Origin: Patescibacteria group bacterium
GTDB taxonomy: Bacteria; Patescibacteria; Paceibacteria; Moranbacterales; UBA1568
Direction of reading: 5' to 3'
Length of the DNA stretch: 7,100 nt
NCBI GenBank assembly: GCA_030916685.1
Contig: JAUPWD010000031.1
Location: 1 to 7,100 of the forward strand
Positions 1 to 6,276 of the stretch are shown one piece after another. Under the pieces are notes generated by a model that worked only from the letters and a program-made list of their open reading frames with translations, ran no database searches and had not been told where the DNA came from. The stretch's first letter is position 1; every line of letters starts with the position of its first letter. Both the position numbers and the translations under genes were made by a program.

Positions 1-82
1 AAATGTTCAGATGCTGAAGATACATATTCCTTGAAAAGTTAGATATTAGAAGATGAGAAGGATTCAGGCCATCCTTTCTTAT

Positions 83-91
83 AGTATAGCA
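83..91 (-). promoter_or_regulatory. Extended -10 promoter pointing out of the left edge
   Basis: On the minus strand TGC-TATACT forms an extended -10 (TGnTATACT, five of six matches to TATAAT). It lies just after the L25 terminator, so it would start a new leftward transcript near base 76. No good -35 is visible at 16-18 bases. A minus-strand ATG at 25-23, preceded by AAGGA at very short spacing, stays open to the window edge (MYLQHLNI...), but too little is visible to call it a gene. Confidence 0.4.
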
Positions 92-120
92 AAACGGAGC
101 ACCTTTTCCAGTGCTCCGTT
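91..120 (-). terminator. Intrinsic terminator of the L25 gene
   Basis: Perfect 10-bp inverted repeat AACGGAGCAC / GTGCTCCGTT (120-111 with 102-93) with an 8-base loop. On the minus strand it runs into a TTTT tract. It begins 16 bases beyond the L25 stop codon. The T tract is short, so termination may be partial. Confidence 0.8.
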
Positions 121-136
121 CAATACGTCCATATAT

Positions 137-805
137 CTATTTCTTCTCGGCAGGAGGAGTAGCAGGCGCATCAGCCTTCACGACACCTTCTACCTTCGTC
201 ACATCAGCCTCAACCTTCACGTCGAGCGTCTCCATTTCAGCTTCCGTACGTGGAGGAATAACCGAAGCGATAACCATATTCGGATCAGCATCGATTTTCA
301 CCTTATCTGATACCTTGATATCGGATACGACGATATGATCTTCGAAAGTAAGGAGGGTACTCAAATCCACCTCCAAAGAATGAGGGAGATCGCTCGGCAA
401 CGTTTTCACCGGCAATTCCTCAATTGACTTCATGAGCATACCACCCATTTCGCGTACCGCCGGAGACTCGCCGACGAAAACCAATGGAACATGTGTTTCA
501 ATCTCTTCATCCATGCGTACCTGAAAAAAATCAGCATGAATGAAACGATTTTTGAGCGGACTCATCTGTACTGCGTGAATCAACACATTGACCGGCTTTC
601 CCTCGCCGATGGAAAGCTCGATAATCGTATTCTCTCCAGCCTGCTTGTACGCCTTGGAAAAATCGAGATATGGAAGAGCGACATTGCGTGGCTCAATCTT
701 GCGTCCATAAATGACCGCTGGCACCATATCATCCTTACGGAGCTGATCCAATCCTTTCCCCGCTTCCTCACGAAGCACTGCACTCAATTTCATGTAGTCT
801 GCCAT
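137..805 (-). CDS. rplY: 50S ribosomal protein L25 (TL5/CTC family, two-domain form)
   Basis: Ribosomal protein that binds 5S rRNA in the central protuberance of the large subunit. Seen in the 222-residue product: an N-terminal L25 domain (about 5-96) with the family block around DDMVPAVIYGRK (25-36) and the IHADFFQV motif (89-96), then the TL5/CTC C-terminal beta domain (about 100-185) with VPLVFVGESPAV (106-117) and the GGMLMKSIEELPVKTLPSDL block (121-140). The last 30 residues are a low-complexity Ala/Glu/Lys/Val/Pro tail. This is the long CTC-type form, not the roughly 95-residue enterobacterial one. The ATG at 805 gives MADYMKLSAVLRE; the second Met (residue 5) is an equally reasonable start because family members often begin close to KLSA. 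Neither has a clear Shine-Dalgarno. The upstream zinc-ribbon gene ends 38 bases earlier on the same strand, so the two are probably co-transcribed. A hairpin terminator follows. Confidence 0.95.
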   Translation of the reverse strand: MADYMKLSAVLREEAGKGLDQLRKDDMVPAVIYGRKIEPRNVALPYLDFSKAYKQAGENTIIELSIGEGKPVNVLIHAVQMSPLKNRFIHADFFQVRMDEEIETHVPLVFVGESPAVREMGGMLMKSIEELPVKTLPSDLPHSLEVDLSTLLTFEDHIVVSDIKVSDKVKIDADPNMVIASVIPPRTEAEMETLDVKVEADVTKVEGVVKADAPATPPAEKK

Positions 806-843
806 AGTTCTGATTCAAAAAGATTAAAATTCGTACGTACCCT

Positions 844-1251
844 TCAGGGGACAAGGAGCGATTCGACTCCCTTATGCTCCTTGAGGAATCGATGCATCTC
901 GATAACATCATCGGAAGACACCGGATCACTCCCGAAAATCCGCTTCGCCTCGGTATGATCGACATCGGTCAAAACTCCGAAACTCGCCACTCCCATCGGA
1001 CCCGCCGATACGAAGATAAACGTGGATGCCTGACAATCCTTGCACGTCAGATGAAAAACGGTTCGATCGCGTTCCTCCTCCAAAAGAAGCATTTCTTTCG
1101 GCTCATATTTCCGATCACAGAGCGGACAATGAATGAGTGGTTTCACGTTTTCAAATGAGGCTTTCATACGACGTCCATTAGATTTCAAGGCGTACAAAAA
1201 GAACAACAAGATGATACCATGAAAAAGTACCCCAGTCAAACCCGACCACAA
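844..1251 (-). CDS. Probable membrane-anchored zinc-ribbon protein, function unknown
   Basis: No named function recognised. The 135-residue product has four cysteines in two CxxC pairs, CPLC at 42-45 and CKDC at 70-73, the spacing of a small zinc ribbon. Next come a glycine-containing strand region and a conserved-looking acidic stretch (LTDVDHTEAKRIF, then SSDDVIEMHRFL at 112-123). I recall similar CxxC...CxxC...LTD...DDV proteins from Patescibacteria genomes without assigned roles; this is memory, not a search. Residues 5-22 are strongly hydrophobic and are followed by KSNGRR, as for an N-terminal membrane anchor with a cytoplasmic zinc domain. That part depends on a TTG start at 1251. If translation begins at the ATG at 1167 (residue 29, MKASFENV), the product is soluble and 107 residues. 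Neither start has a good Shine-Dalgarno. The gene diverges from clpC and lies 38 bases upstream of rplY. It is not McsA: it has one zinc ribbon and no UVR segment. Confidence 0.7.
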   Translation of the reverse strand: MWSGLTGVLFHGIILLFFLYALKSNGRRMKASFENVKPLIHCPLCDRKYEPKEMLLLEEERDRTVFHLTCKDCQASTFIFVSAGPMGVASFGVLTDVDHTEAKRIFGSDPVSSDDVIEMHRFLKEHKGVESLLVP

Positions 1252-1266
1252 GCCATTTTCCGACCT

Positions 1267-1295
1267 TTGACCAATCCCCTGCTTTTCGCTAGAAT
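1267..1295 (+). promoter_or_regulatory. Sigma-70 promoter of clpC
   Basis: TTGACC (1267-1272), a 17-base spacer, and TAGAAT (1290-1295). Each hexamer matches five of six consensus bases. Transcription would begin near 1302, giving a leader of about 40 bases before the clpC ATG. Two further TAAAAT hexamers lie at 1314-1319 (with TGC before it, an extended -10) and 1330-1335. The latter is six bases from the ATG and would give a leaderless transcript, but neither has a good -35. The -35 is overlapped by the heptad TTTGACC (1266-1272), described in the findings. Confidence 0.75.
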
Positions 1296-1341
1296 TGGGG
1301 ACTCTCGTTATGCTAAAATGAGTCTATCCTAAAATGCATCT

Positions 1342-3837
1342 ATGGAACGATTTCCCCTGACCGAAAAGCTCACCATCCACGCTAAACGTGTCCTCAAGGA
1401 GGCTCGCGACATCGCTTTTTACTCGCACTGTGCGCATATCGAACCGAAGCATATTTTCCTCGCACTCTTTCTCGAACAGGGAAGCCTCGGAAAGGTTCTC
1501 CTTGAAAATATCGGGTTCAAACAGGAGCCTCTCGCGAAAATCACCCTCGCCGCGAAGAGCATCAAGGGCATGAAAAAATCCAAATCAAAAGCTCCCGAAA
1601 AAACCAATCTCGGATTTTCTCCGTCCCTCAAAAAGATATTCACCCGGGCCTTCGCCATCGCCAAGGAATTCCGATCACCCTATGTCGGCACCGAACACCT
1701 CGTCGCCGCTCTTACCGAAAGCGACAATACTGACATCCGCTCACTCTTCAACGACTTCGCCCTCGAACAGGAGAAATCTCTCGAAACAATTCATGCTCAC
1801 CTGAATTACGACCATCTCCCGCCTCTTTCGAAAATGTTCAATCTTCCCGAAATCAGCCTCACCCGGAAAAAGAGCTCCTCGGACACGCACACGCCATTCC
1901 TCGATCAATATGCTATCGACCTTGGTAAGGAGGCGCCGGATGAACCCTTCATCGGACGCACTCACGAGCTCGAGCGCCTCATCCATATTCTCGGGCGCAA
2001 ACAAAAGAACAACCCCCTCCTCCTCGGTGATCCAGGAGTCGGCAAGACCGCTCTCGTCACCGCTTTGGCGAAAAAAATAATCGAGGGGACCGCAGGGAAT
2101 TTCCTCGCGGAGAAGCGCATTCTCGCACTCGATCTCGCGCTCGTCGTCGCCGGCACCAGTTTCCGCGGCGAATTCGAAGCGCGCCTGAAAGAAATCGTCC
2201 GTGAAGTCAAAAACAATCCGAATATTATCCTCTTCATCGATGAGATCCATACGCTCGTCGGTGCAGGGAACACGTCTGGTGGACTTGATGCGGCCAATAT
2301 CCTGAAGCCGGCACTCGCGCGTGGCGATATCCGCCTCATCGGTGCCACTACCTTCGCCGAATATAAACGCCACATCGAAAAAGATCCGGCGCTTGAACGA
2401 CGATTCCAATCAATACTCGTCCGAGAACCATCAAGAGAGGAGGCGCTCGCCATCCTCCTCCAATCCAAACATTCCTTCGAGAATTTTCATGAGGTCGCAC
2501 TCCCTGATGAGATCGTCACGCTCGCACTCGATCTCGCGCTTCGTCATATCCATGATCGATTTCTTCCGGACAAGGTATTCGATCTCATCGACGAAGCCGC
2601 TTCCGCAGTGAGACATAAGACCGAAGAAACCCCTGTTCAGAATAAACACCTTTCCGTTTTGCGTGAACGCCTGGCAGGACTCATCAGAGAAAAAAATATT
2701 GCCCTCGAAGAAGAAAATTACGATGAAGCGAGCCGACTCTACCACGAGGAAAAACAGACCGCTTCCGCGCTCGGTATCCTCGAGAAAAAAGATGTGAGTC
2801 CGAAGAAAAGGACCCGCGTCACCGTCACGCATGAGGATCTCTTCCGTGCGCTCTCCCATTCGACCGGCATCCCCTTCGAAAAGCTCTCGATCGATCACGA
2901 CACTGCCTCTCTCCGGAATATCACTTCAATACTCGAGCAATCCGTCATCGGACAGAAAGAAGCAACCGACACGATAGCACGCATCCTCATTCGTTCTGCT
3001 GCCGGTATCCGCGATACCGATCGTCCGATCGGATCATTTCTCTTCCTCGGACCATCCGGCGTCGGCAAAACACTCCTCGCGAAAACGATTGCGACGCATT
3101 TCTTTGGAAATGATCGAGCATTCATCCGCCTCGATATGAGCGAATTCGGCGAACGCCACAATGTCGCACAGATGATCGGTTCCCCGGCCGGCTATGTCGG
3201 CTATGGCGAAGGCGGGAAACTCACGGAAAAAATCCGGCGAGAACCGCATTCCGTCGTCCTCTTCGACGAGATTGAAAAGGCACATCCCGATACGGCCAAT
3301 ATCCTCCTACAGATTCTCGAGGACGGATTCCTCACGGATGCCGAAGGGCGCAAAGCCGATTTTCGTCATGCCCTCATCATCCTCACCTCGAATATCGGGA
3401 CCCTTGCATTCACCGAAAGCGCGAAAATCGGTTTCGATCAACATGCATCCTCAGGAGATTTCGAACATCGTTTCCAGAGCATCAAACAAGGCGTACTCGA
3501 AGAACTCAAGCGGACGCTCCGCCCCGAACTCCTCTCACGTCTCGGTGATACCCTCGTCTTCCAGCCACTGACGAAAAGCGCGATAGAGCTCATCGTGAAA
3601 CAAGAACTCGAAAAATTGAAAGCTCGCCTGAAGAAAAAGGGAGTAATACTCACCTACCCGACCTCCATTCTCTCTCTCATCAGCGAAAAAGGATTCCTCC
3701 CATCCGAAGGAGCACGCCCGATTCGAAAGAAGATCGAACAAGACATTGAACAGCCGGTCGCTGAATTCCTCCTCACTCATCCAAAGAAAAAGAAGCTCTC
3801 CCTCGCGATCAAGAACAAAAAAATCATCGTGAAATAA
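1342..3837 (+). CDS. clpC: ClpC-type AAA+ ATPase, unfoldase subunit of a Clp protease
   Basis: Hexameric cytoplasmic unfoldase that threads proteins into ClpP using ATP. Domains in the 831-residue product: double Clp N repeat (about 3-75 and 90-155); first AAA+ module with Walker A GDPGVGKT (229-236), pore loop FRGEFE (274-279, Phe where Tyr is usual), Walker B ILFIDE (296-301) and arginines of LERRF (351-355); a short middle helical region with a UVR-like segment (about 437-477) instead of the long ClpB coiled coil; second AAA+ module with Walker A GPSGVGKT (570-577), pore loop GYVGYGEGG (617-625), Walker B VVLFDE (638-643) and sensor-2 GAR (790-792). The tripeptide IGF at 696-698 lies where ClpA/ClpC carry their ClpP-docking loop, so this is a protease partner, not a ClpB disaggregase. 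All ATPase motifs look intact. There is no clear Shine-Dalgarno before the ATG. No clpP, ctsR, mcsA or mcsB is seen in this window. Confidence 0.95.
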   Translation: MERFPLTEKLTIHAKRVLKEARDIAFYSHCAHIEPKHIFLALFLEQGSLGKVLLENIGFKQEPLAKITLAAKSIKGMKKSKSKAPEKTNLGFSPSLKKIFTRAFAIAKEFRSPYVGTEHLVAALTESDNTDIRSLFNDFALEQEKSLETIHAHLNYDHLPPLSKMFNLPEISLTRKKSSSDTHTPFLDQYAIDLGKEAPDEPFIGRTHELERLIHILGRKQKNNPLLLGDPGVGKTALVTALAKKIIEGTAGNFLAEKRILALDLALVVAGTSFRGEFEARLKEIVREVKNNPNIILFIDEIHTLVGAGNTSGGLDAANILKPALARGDIRLIGATTFAEYKRHIEKDPALERRFQSILVREPSREEALAILLQSKHSFENFHEVALPDEIVTLALDLALRHIHDRFLPDKVFDLIDEAASAVRHKTEETPVQNKHLSVLRERLAGLIREKNIALEEENYDEASRLYHEEKQTASALGILEKKDVSPKKRTRVTVTHEDLFRALSHSTGIPFEKLSIDHDTASLRNITSILEQSVIGQKEATDTIARILIRSAAGIRDTDRPIGSFLFLGPSGVGKTLLAKTIATHFFGNDRAFIRLDMSEFGERHNVAQMIGSPAGYVGYGEGGKLTEKIRREPHSVVLFDEIEKAHPDTANILLQILEDGFLTDAEGRKADFRHALIILTSNIGTLAFTESAKIGFDQHASSGDFEHRFQSIKQGVLEELKRTLRPELLSRLGDTLVFQPLTKSAIELIVKQELEKLKARLKKKGVILTYPTSILSLISEKGFLPSEGARPIRKKIEQDIEQPVAEFLLTHPKKKKLSLAIKNKKIIVK

Positions 3838-3915
3838 CAAGATTTTTTAATTTCTAATTTTGAATTAAAAAAAATTTGAATTTCATTCGAAATTCTCACT
3901 TCAAAATTCATCATT
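3838..3915 (+). other. AT-rich clpC-comF spacer
   Basis: This 78-base spacer is strongly AT-rich, with runs of T and A and a perfect 7-bp inverted repeat GAATTTC / GAAATTC (3878-3884 with 3889-3895, 4-base loop). There is no GC-rich hairpin followed by T on the plus strand, so clpC transcription probably continues into comF. No Shine-Dalgarno is seen before the comF ATG. Confidence 0.5.
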
Positions 3916-4626
3916 ATGCTTGTCCTCAAGCATCTTATCGATTTCCTCTTCCCACTCTACTGCCTCTCCTGCGAAAAGAAGGGCTCACTCCTCTGTGAAC
4001 GCTGTGCGAAAAATCTCCCGAGAAAAACCGAACTTCGTTGCCCACACTGTCAAAGTGCTATCACGCCAAATGGGATTCTCTGTCACGCCTGTTGCGGAAA
4101 GAATCCTCTCGACGGCGTTTTTTCGGCATCGCCATTCCGCGACCCGCTCATCGCGAAATGCATTCATACCTACAAATACTCTTTTGCCGAAAGTCTCGCG
4201 CGACCGCTCGGAATATTCATCGCGGACGAGCTCAGGAGAACGTCCATCCCTCTTCCAGATATGATGCTTTTCGTCCCGCTCCATACCTGGCGCCTGCAGT
4301 GGCGCGGATTCAATCAAGCACAGCGTCTCGCGCATATCATCGGGGATACGCTCGCACCCGAGCTCGACCTCATTCCGAAAGCAAATCCTCTCATTCGATG
4401 CCACTTTACCCTTCCGCAATCACGACAGAAAAATAAAAAAATGCGAAAAGAAAATCTGAAAAATGCTTTCCGTATTTTAGAGAGTACCCCAAAGGATTTT
4501 TTCCGAAACAAAAGAGTCTGGCTCGTCGACGATGTCGCCACGACCGGCTACACACTTGTCTCCTGCGCCACCCTCCTCAAAAAGCACGGCGCCCGCGAAG
4601 TCTACGGGATCACCCTGGCAAGTTAA
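3916..4626 (+). CDS. comF: ComF-family phosphoribosyltransferase-like protein
   Basis: Member of the ComF/GntX family, named for the Bacillus protein needed for uptake of transforming DNA; the biochemical substrate is not well established. The 236-residue product has an N-terminal cysteine-rich region with pairs C16/C19, C27/C30, C42/C45 and C56/C59, consistent with two zinc sites. It continues into the family blocks PLHTWRLQWRGFNQAQRLA (121-139) and a basic KNKKMRKENLKNAF (172-185), and ends with the type I phosphoribosyltransferase PRPP loop VWLVDDVATTGYT (201-213), where the two Asp and the TTG are the binding residues. Length and order match full-length ComF. The start at 3916 is the first ATG and gives the usual hydrophobic opening followed by the first CxxC. 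It probably shares a transcript with clpC. Competence genes such as comEC are not in the window, so a role in DNA uptake is inferred from the family name only. Confidence 0.9.
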   Translation: MLVLKHLIDFLFPLYCLSCEKKGSLLCERCAKNLPRKTELRCPHCQSAITPNGILCHACCGKNPLDGVFSASPFRDPLIAKCIHTYKYSFAESLARPLGIFIADELRRTSIPLPDMMLFVPLHTWRLQWRGFNQAQRLAHIIGDTLAPELDLIPKANPLIRCHFTLPQSRQKNKKMRKENLKNAFRILESTPKDFFRNKRVWLVDDVATTGYTLVSCATLLKKHGAREVYGITLAS

Positions 4627-4649
4627 CGGAAATACCCCTATATCCCCTC

Positions 4650-4714
4650 TTGACAGAATCTTAAAACGATATTGTAGAAAATACGGTTTTATTGTATACC
4701 TACAGTATCGATAC
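4650..4714 (+). promoter_or_regulatory. Promoter region and palindrome upstream of the EAL gene
   Basis: A perfect -35 TTGACA lies at 4650-4655, but its best -10 at allowed spacing is poor (TAGAAA at 4675-4680, 19-base spacer). A second pair, TTGTAG (4672-4677), 17 bases, TATACC (4695-4700), would start transcription near 4707. That is inside a perfect 10-bp palindrome GTATCGATAC (4705-4714), itself the right part of a wider dyad TGTAT-N13-ATACA (4693-4715). The palindrome could be an operator. There is no hairpin terminator between comF and this region. Confidence 0.4.
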
Positions 4715-4790
4715 ATGAGGATCTCAACGAAGACATCCCATCTATCCAAACACAAAAAGTAATTTTCCAATTGCAACAAAGCGTCGAAAG

Positions 4791-4796
4791 AAAGGA
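4791..4796 (+). promoter_or_regulatory. Shine-Dalgarno of the EAL gene
   Basis: AAAGGA ends 6 bases before the ATG at 4803. It is the only well-placed Shine-Dalgarno among the confidently called protein genes of the window, and it fixes this start. Confidence 0.75.
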
Positions 4797-4802
4797 ACTG
4801 TC

Positions 4803-5522
4803 ATGAAAAACCGTCGAAGCACTGCTGTCGTTTCGGGCATCCCCGGGACACTCGGCGTCGATTACCAGGGTGTCACTGACACAAATGGAAACATCGTCAG
4901 CTACGAAGCCCTCGTCCGTGCCCGTGAGCCAGATCTCCAGCCAGGCCAATTCCTTCCCCGGATTCGTCGTCAGGAGGAAGTACAGACGCTAACGCGAGCA
5001 GTCATCACACTCGTCTGCCGCGACATACAGGAAACAGGAAACACCTTCCCGATTCACGTGAACATCCCTTTCACTCATCTGAACGATGCGATGTTTCGAG
5101 ACATCATGCGAATCCTCGGACAGTTTCAGATTCCACCAAGCCTGTTCGCTGTCGAGATTCTCGAAAAACCAAGTTTCGTTTGGACCAAGAAAGCACTTCG
5201 CATCGCCAATGCCCTCAAGAAACAGGGCGTCCATGTCTACATGGATGACTACGGACGACACCAGTGGCAGAGGGATGCCATCGCGCTTTTCCAATTCGAT
5301 GCCGTCAAGATCGACGGGCCGCTCATTCGGGAATCCCTCGACCTCGGAGCAACACTGCGACAGCTCGAAGAATGCGGTATCAATGCATTCATTATCGAGG
5401 GCGCCGAAAACCATTCTGATCTCCGCATCATCGACCGGGCGATGCAGCAGTTGAAAACGGCCAAAGTCTATGTCCAGGGATTCGTTTTCACCCGGCCAGA
5501 GAAAGATGCACTACAACACTAG
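4803..5522 (+). CDS. Stand-alone EAL-domain protein, probable cyclic-di-GMP phosphodiesterase
   Basis: EAL domains hydrolyse cyclic-di-GMP to pGpG. The 239-residue product is almost only this domain, with no sensor, GGDEF or membrane segment. Residues corresponding to the catalytic set are present: E35 in YEALVR, N87 in VNIP, E118 in VEILE, D148-D149 in MDDYG, K169 and D171 in VKIDG, E199 and E202 in IEGAE, and Q225 in VQGFVF. Known of the family: these bind the metals and the substrate. Loop 6, normally DDFGTGYSSL, is here DDYGRHQWQRDA: the second glycine and the serines are lost and bulky or charged residues replace them. This loop supports dimerisation and metal binding in studied EAL enzymes, so activity may be altered or the protein may act as a binder. 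The region before E35 (about 18-34) fits the first strand of the fold. It has its own leader and a terminator, so it is probably monocistronic. Confidence 0.85.
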   Translation: MKNRRSTAVVSGIPGTLGVDYQGVTDTNGNIVSYEALVRAREPDLQPGQFLPRIRRQEEVQTLTRAVITLVCRDIQETGNTFPIHVNIPFTHLNDAMFRDIMRILGQFQIPPSLFAVEILEKPSFVWTKKALRIANALKKQGVHVYMDDYGRHQWQRDAIALFQFDAVKIDGPLIRESLDLGATLRQLEECGINAFIIEGAENHSDLRIIDRAMQQLKTAKVYVQGFVFTRPEKDALQH

Positions 5523-5539
5523 CCATCGGCAGCCGCACA

Positions 5540-5583
5540 AACGCAGGAGCAAGACTCACCATCTCGCCCTGCGTTCTTTTTTT
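5540..5583 (+). terminator. Intrinsic terminator of the EAL gene
   Basis: Stem AACGCAGG / CCTGCGTT (5540-5547 with 5568-5575), a long loop of about 20 bases that can form a small inner GAG/CTC pairing, then C and seven T (5577-5583). It begins 18 bases after the stop codon. Confidence 0.85.
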
Positions 5584-5616
5584 AAAAAAAGAATTACGTA
5601 ACCAATTACGTAATTC
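5584..5616 (-). terminator. Intrinsic terminator of tRNA-Ser
   Basis: Perfect 11-bp inverted repeat GAATTACGTAA / TTACGTAATTC (5591-5601 with 5606-5616) with a 4-base loop. On the minus strand it is followed by seven T (5590-5584). The stem is AT-rich. Its T tract abuts the T tract of the EAL terminator, so the convergent transcripts meet at a TTTTTTTAAAAAAA junction (5577-5590). Confidence 0.8.
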
Positions 5617-5626
5617 CTTATTAATG

Positions 5627-5713
5627 CGGAGAGAGAGGGACTCGAACCCTCGAGGGGTTTTATCCCCTGTCTCGTTAGCAGTGAGGTGCCTTAGACCACT
5701 CGGCCATCTCTCC
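5627..5713 (-). tRNA. tRNA-Ser(GCU)
   Basis: Type II tRNA of 87 bases. Seen: acceptor GGAGAGA / TCTCTCC, D stem GCC / GGC, anticodon GCT at 5679-5677 in the loop CTGCTAA, a long variable arm with stem GGGG / CCCC, T stem GAGGG / CCCTC with loop TTCGAGT, discriminator G. It reads AGC and AGU serine codons. The long variable arm supports serine identity. CCA is not encoded (the next bases are CAT). Odd: the anticodon stem CCTCA / CGAGA has non-Watson-Crick pairs at both ends (C27-A43 and A31-C39), leaving only three standard pairs. Confidence 0.93.
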
Positions 5714-5740
5714 GATTTGAATTTCCATCCGACAGAGCCT

Positions 5741-5769
5741 ACTCTATCATGATTTCGCCCTCTCATCAA
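5741..5769 (-). promoter_or_regulatory. Promoter of tRNA-Ser
   Basis: On the minus strand TTGATG (5769-5764), a 17-base spacer, and TAGAGT (5746-5741), the latter preceded by TGA, which makes an extended -10. Transcription would start near 5734, about 20 bases before the mature tRNA 5' end. It sits right after the terminator of the DUF4383-like gene. Confidence 0.6.
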
Positions 5770-5771
5770 GC

Positions 5772-5801
5772 AAAGAAAAGGCGTCCCAAAGAACGCCTTT
5801 T
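5772..5801 (-). terminator. Intrinsic terminator of the DUF4383-like gene
   Basis: Stem AAAAGGCGT / ACGCCTTTT (5776-5784 with 5793-5801), 8-base loop. On the minus strand it ends in TTTTCTTT. It begins 25 bases after the stop codon of the membrane protein gene. The plus-strand reading ends in TTTT only, so it may also work weakly in the other direction. Confidence 0.8.
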
Positions 5802-5825
5802 GATTATCAATTTAAATGAATTTCA

Positions 5826-6179
5826 CTACATCGAGGGAGCTGATTCTTCCGATGAAGCCATAAAACCGAGATACAGGAAAACAAGCGCCAGAACGAGATG
5901 CAGTACGTTGTCCGCCGTATTCACCATAATCATCCCAAATACGCCCCCCGTGAAAAATCCGAGCGCTGCGACAGCTGCATACACGACACCGAATATGCGT
6001 GAGAAAAGCTGCTCCCATTCCATGGTGATCGCGAGAAGTCCGAGCACACCCGTCAAAAGATGCACGATATTATGAAGCGGATCAACCGCGAAAACTCCGA
6101 ACAACGGATCCGAGAAAAACCCAAGTGCCCCCACAAGGATCAATACGATGCTCAATACCGAAACAATGGTTTTTGACAT
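5826..6179 (-). CDS. Small four-helix membrane protein, DUF4383-like
   Basis: Integral membrane protein of unknown function. The 117-residue product has four hydrophobic segments (about 4-22, 35-53, 59-78 and 88-107). It shows the pattern I associate with DUF4383: GFF...GVF.VDPLHNIVHLLTG (20-44) and a second copy GFFTGGVFG...VNTADNVLHLVLA (74-98). The His in each half (H36, H40, H94) and Asn (N37, N91) fall in or near helices 2 and 4. The two halves align with each other, suggesting an old internal duplication. The start is fixed: an in-frame TAA lies 15 bases upstream of the ATG at 6179 with no other start between. There is no clear Shine-Dalgarno. The C-terminal tail (SSEESAPSM) is short and acidic. 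It is transcribed alone, between its own leader and a terminator. Confidence 0.85.
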   Translation of the reverse strand: MSKTIVSVLSIVLILVGALGFFSDPLFGVFAVDPLHNIVHLLTGVLGLLAITMEWEQLFSRIFGVVYAAVAALGFFTGGVFGMIMVNTADNVLHLVLALVFLYLGFMASSEESAPSM

Positions 6180-6232
6180 ACTTATGAAACATTAAATATC
6201 AAACAATGCGCACGCCTCTTCTTATTATCTTT

Positions 6233-6256
6233 AAAAAAGGGATCGACCACTCCCTT
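6233..6256 (-). terminator. Terminator-like hairpin in the leader of the DUF4383-like gene
   Basis: On the minus strand AAGGGA / TCCCTT (6256-6251 with 6242-6237), an 8-base loop, running into six T (6238-6233). It looks like an intrinsic terminator, yet it lies about 20 bases downstream of the expected start of the transcript and 54 bases before the ATG. It may attenuate the membrane protein gene or end a short RNA. The stem is only 6 bp. Confidence 0.55.
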
Positions 6257-6276
6257 GCTTGATGGCTCTTTCCCAT

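Noticed and set aside
491..958. Plus-strand open frame across rplY and the zinc-ribbon gene
   Set aside because: It overlaps two real minus-strand genes and has no recognisable protein features.
844..1251. Zinc-ribbon protein beside clpC as an McsA homologue
   Set aside because: McsA has several CxxC pairs and a UVR segment and is encoded in the clpC operon; this protein has one zinc ribbon, no UVR segment, and is on the opposite strand.
1741..2409. Long minus-strand open frames inside clpC
   Set aside because: They lie wholly within a gene with intact AAA+ motifs, have no ribosome binding site and show no recognisable domains; they are frame shadows.
1342..3837. ClpB disaggregase identity
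   Set aside because: The long coiled-coil middle domain is missing, a UVR-like short linker is present, and an IGF ClpP-docking tripeptide is found in the second module.
3870..3895. Minus-strand hairpin followed by a long T run in the clpC-comF spacer as a terminator
   Set aside because: The stem is only 7 bp and AT-rich, and no minus-strand gene lies upstream of it; it is best read as AT-rich spacer.
4715..4762. 15-codon leader peptide before the EAL gene (MRISTKTSHLSKHKK)
   Set aside because: No ribosome binding site and no regulatory amino-acid run; expected by chance in a leader of this size.
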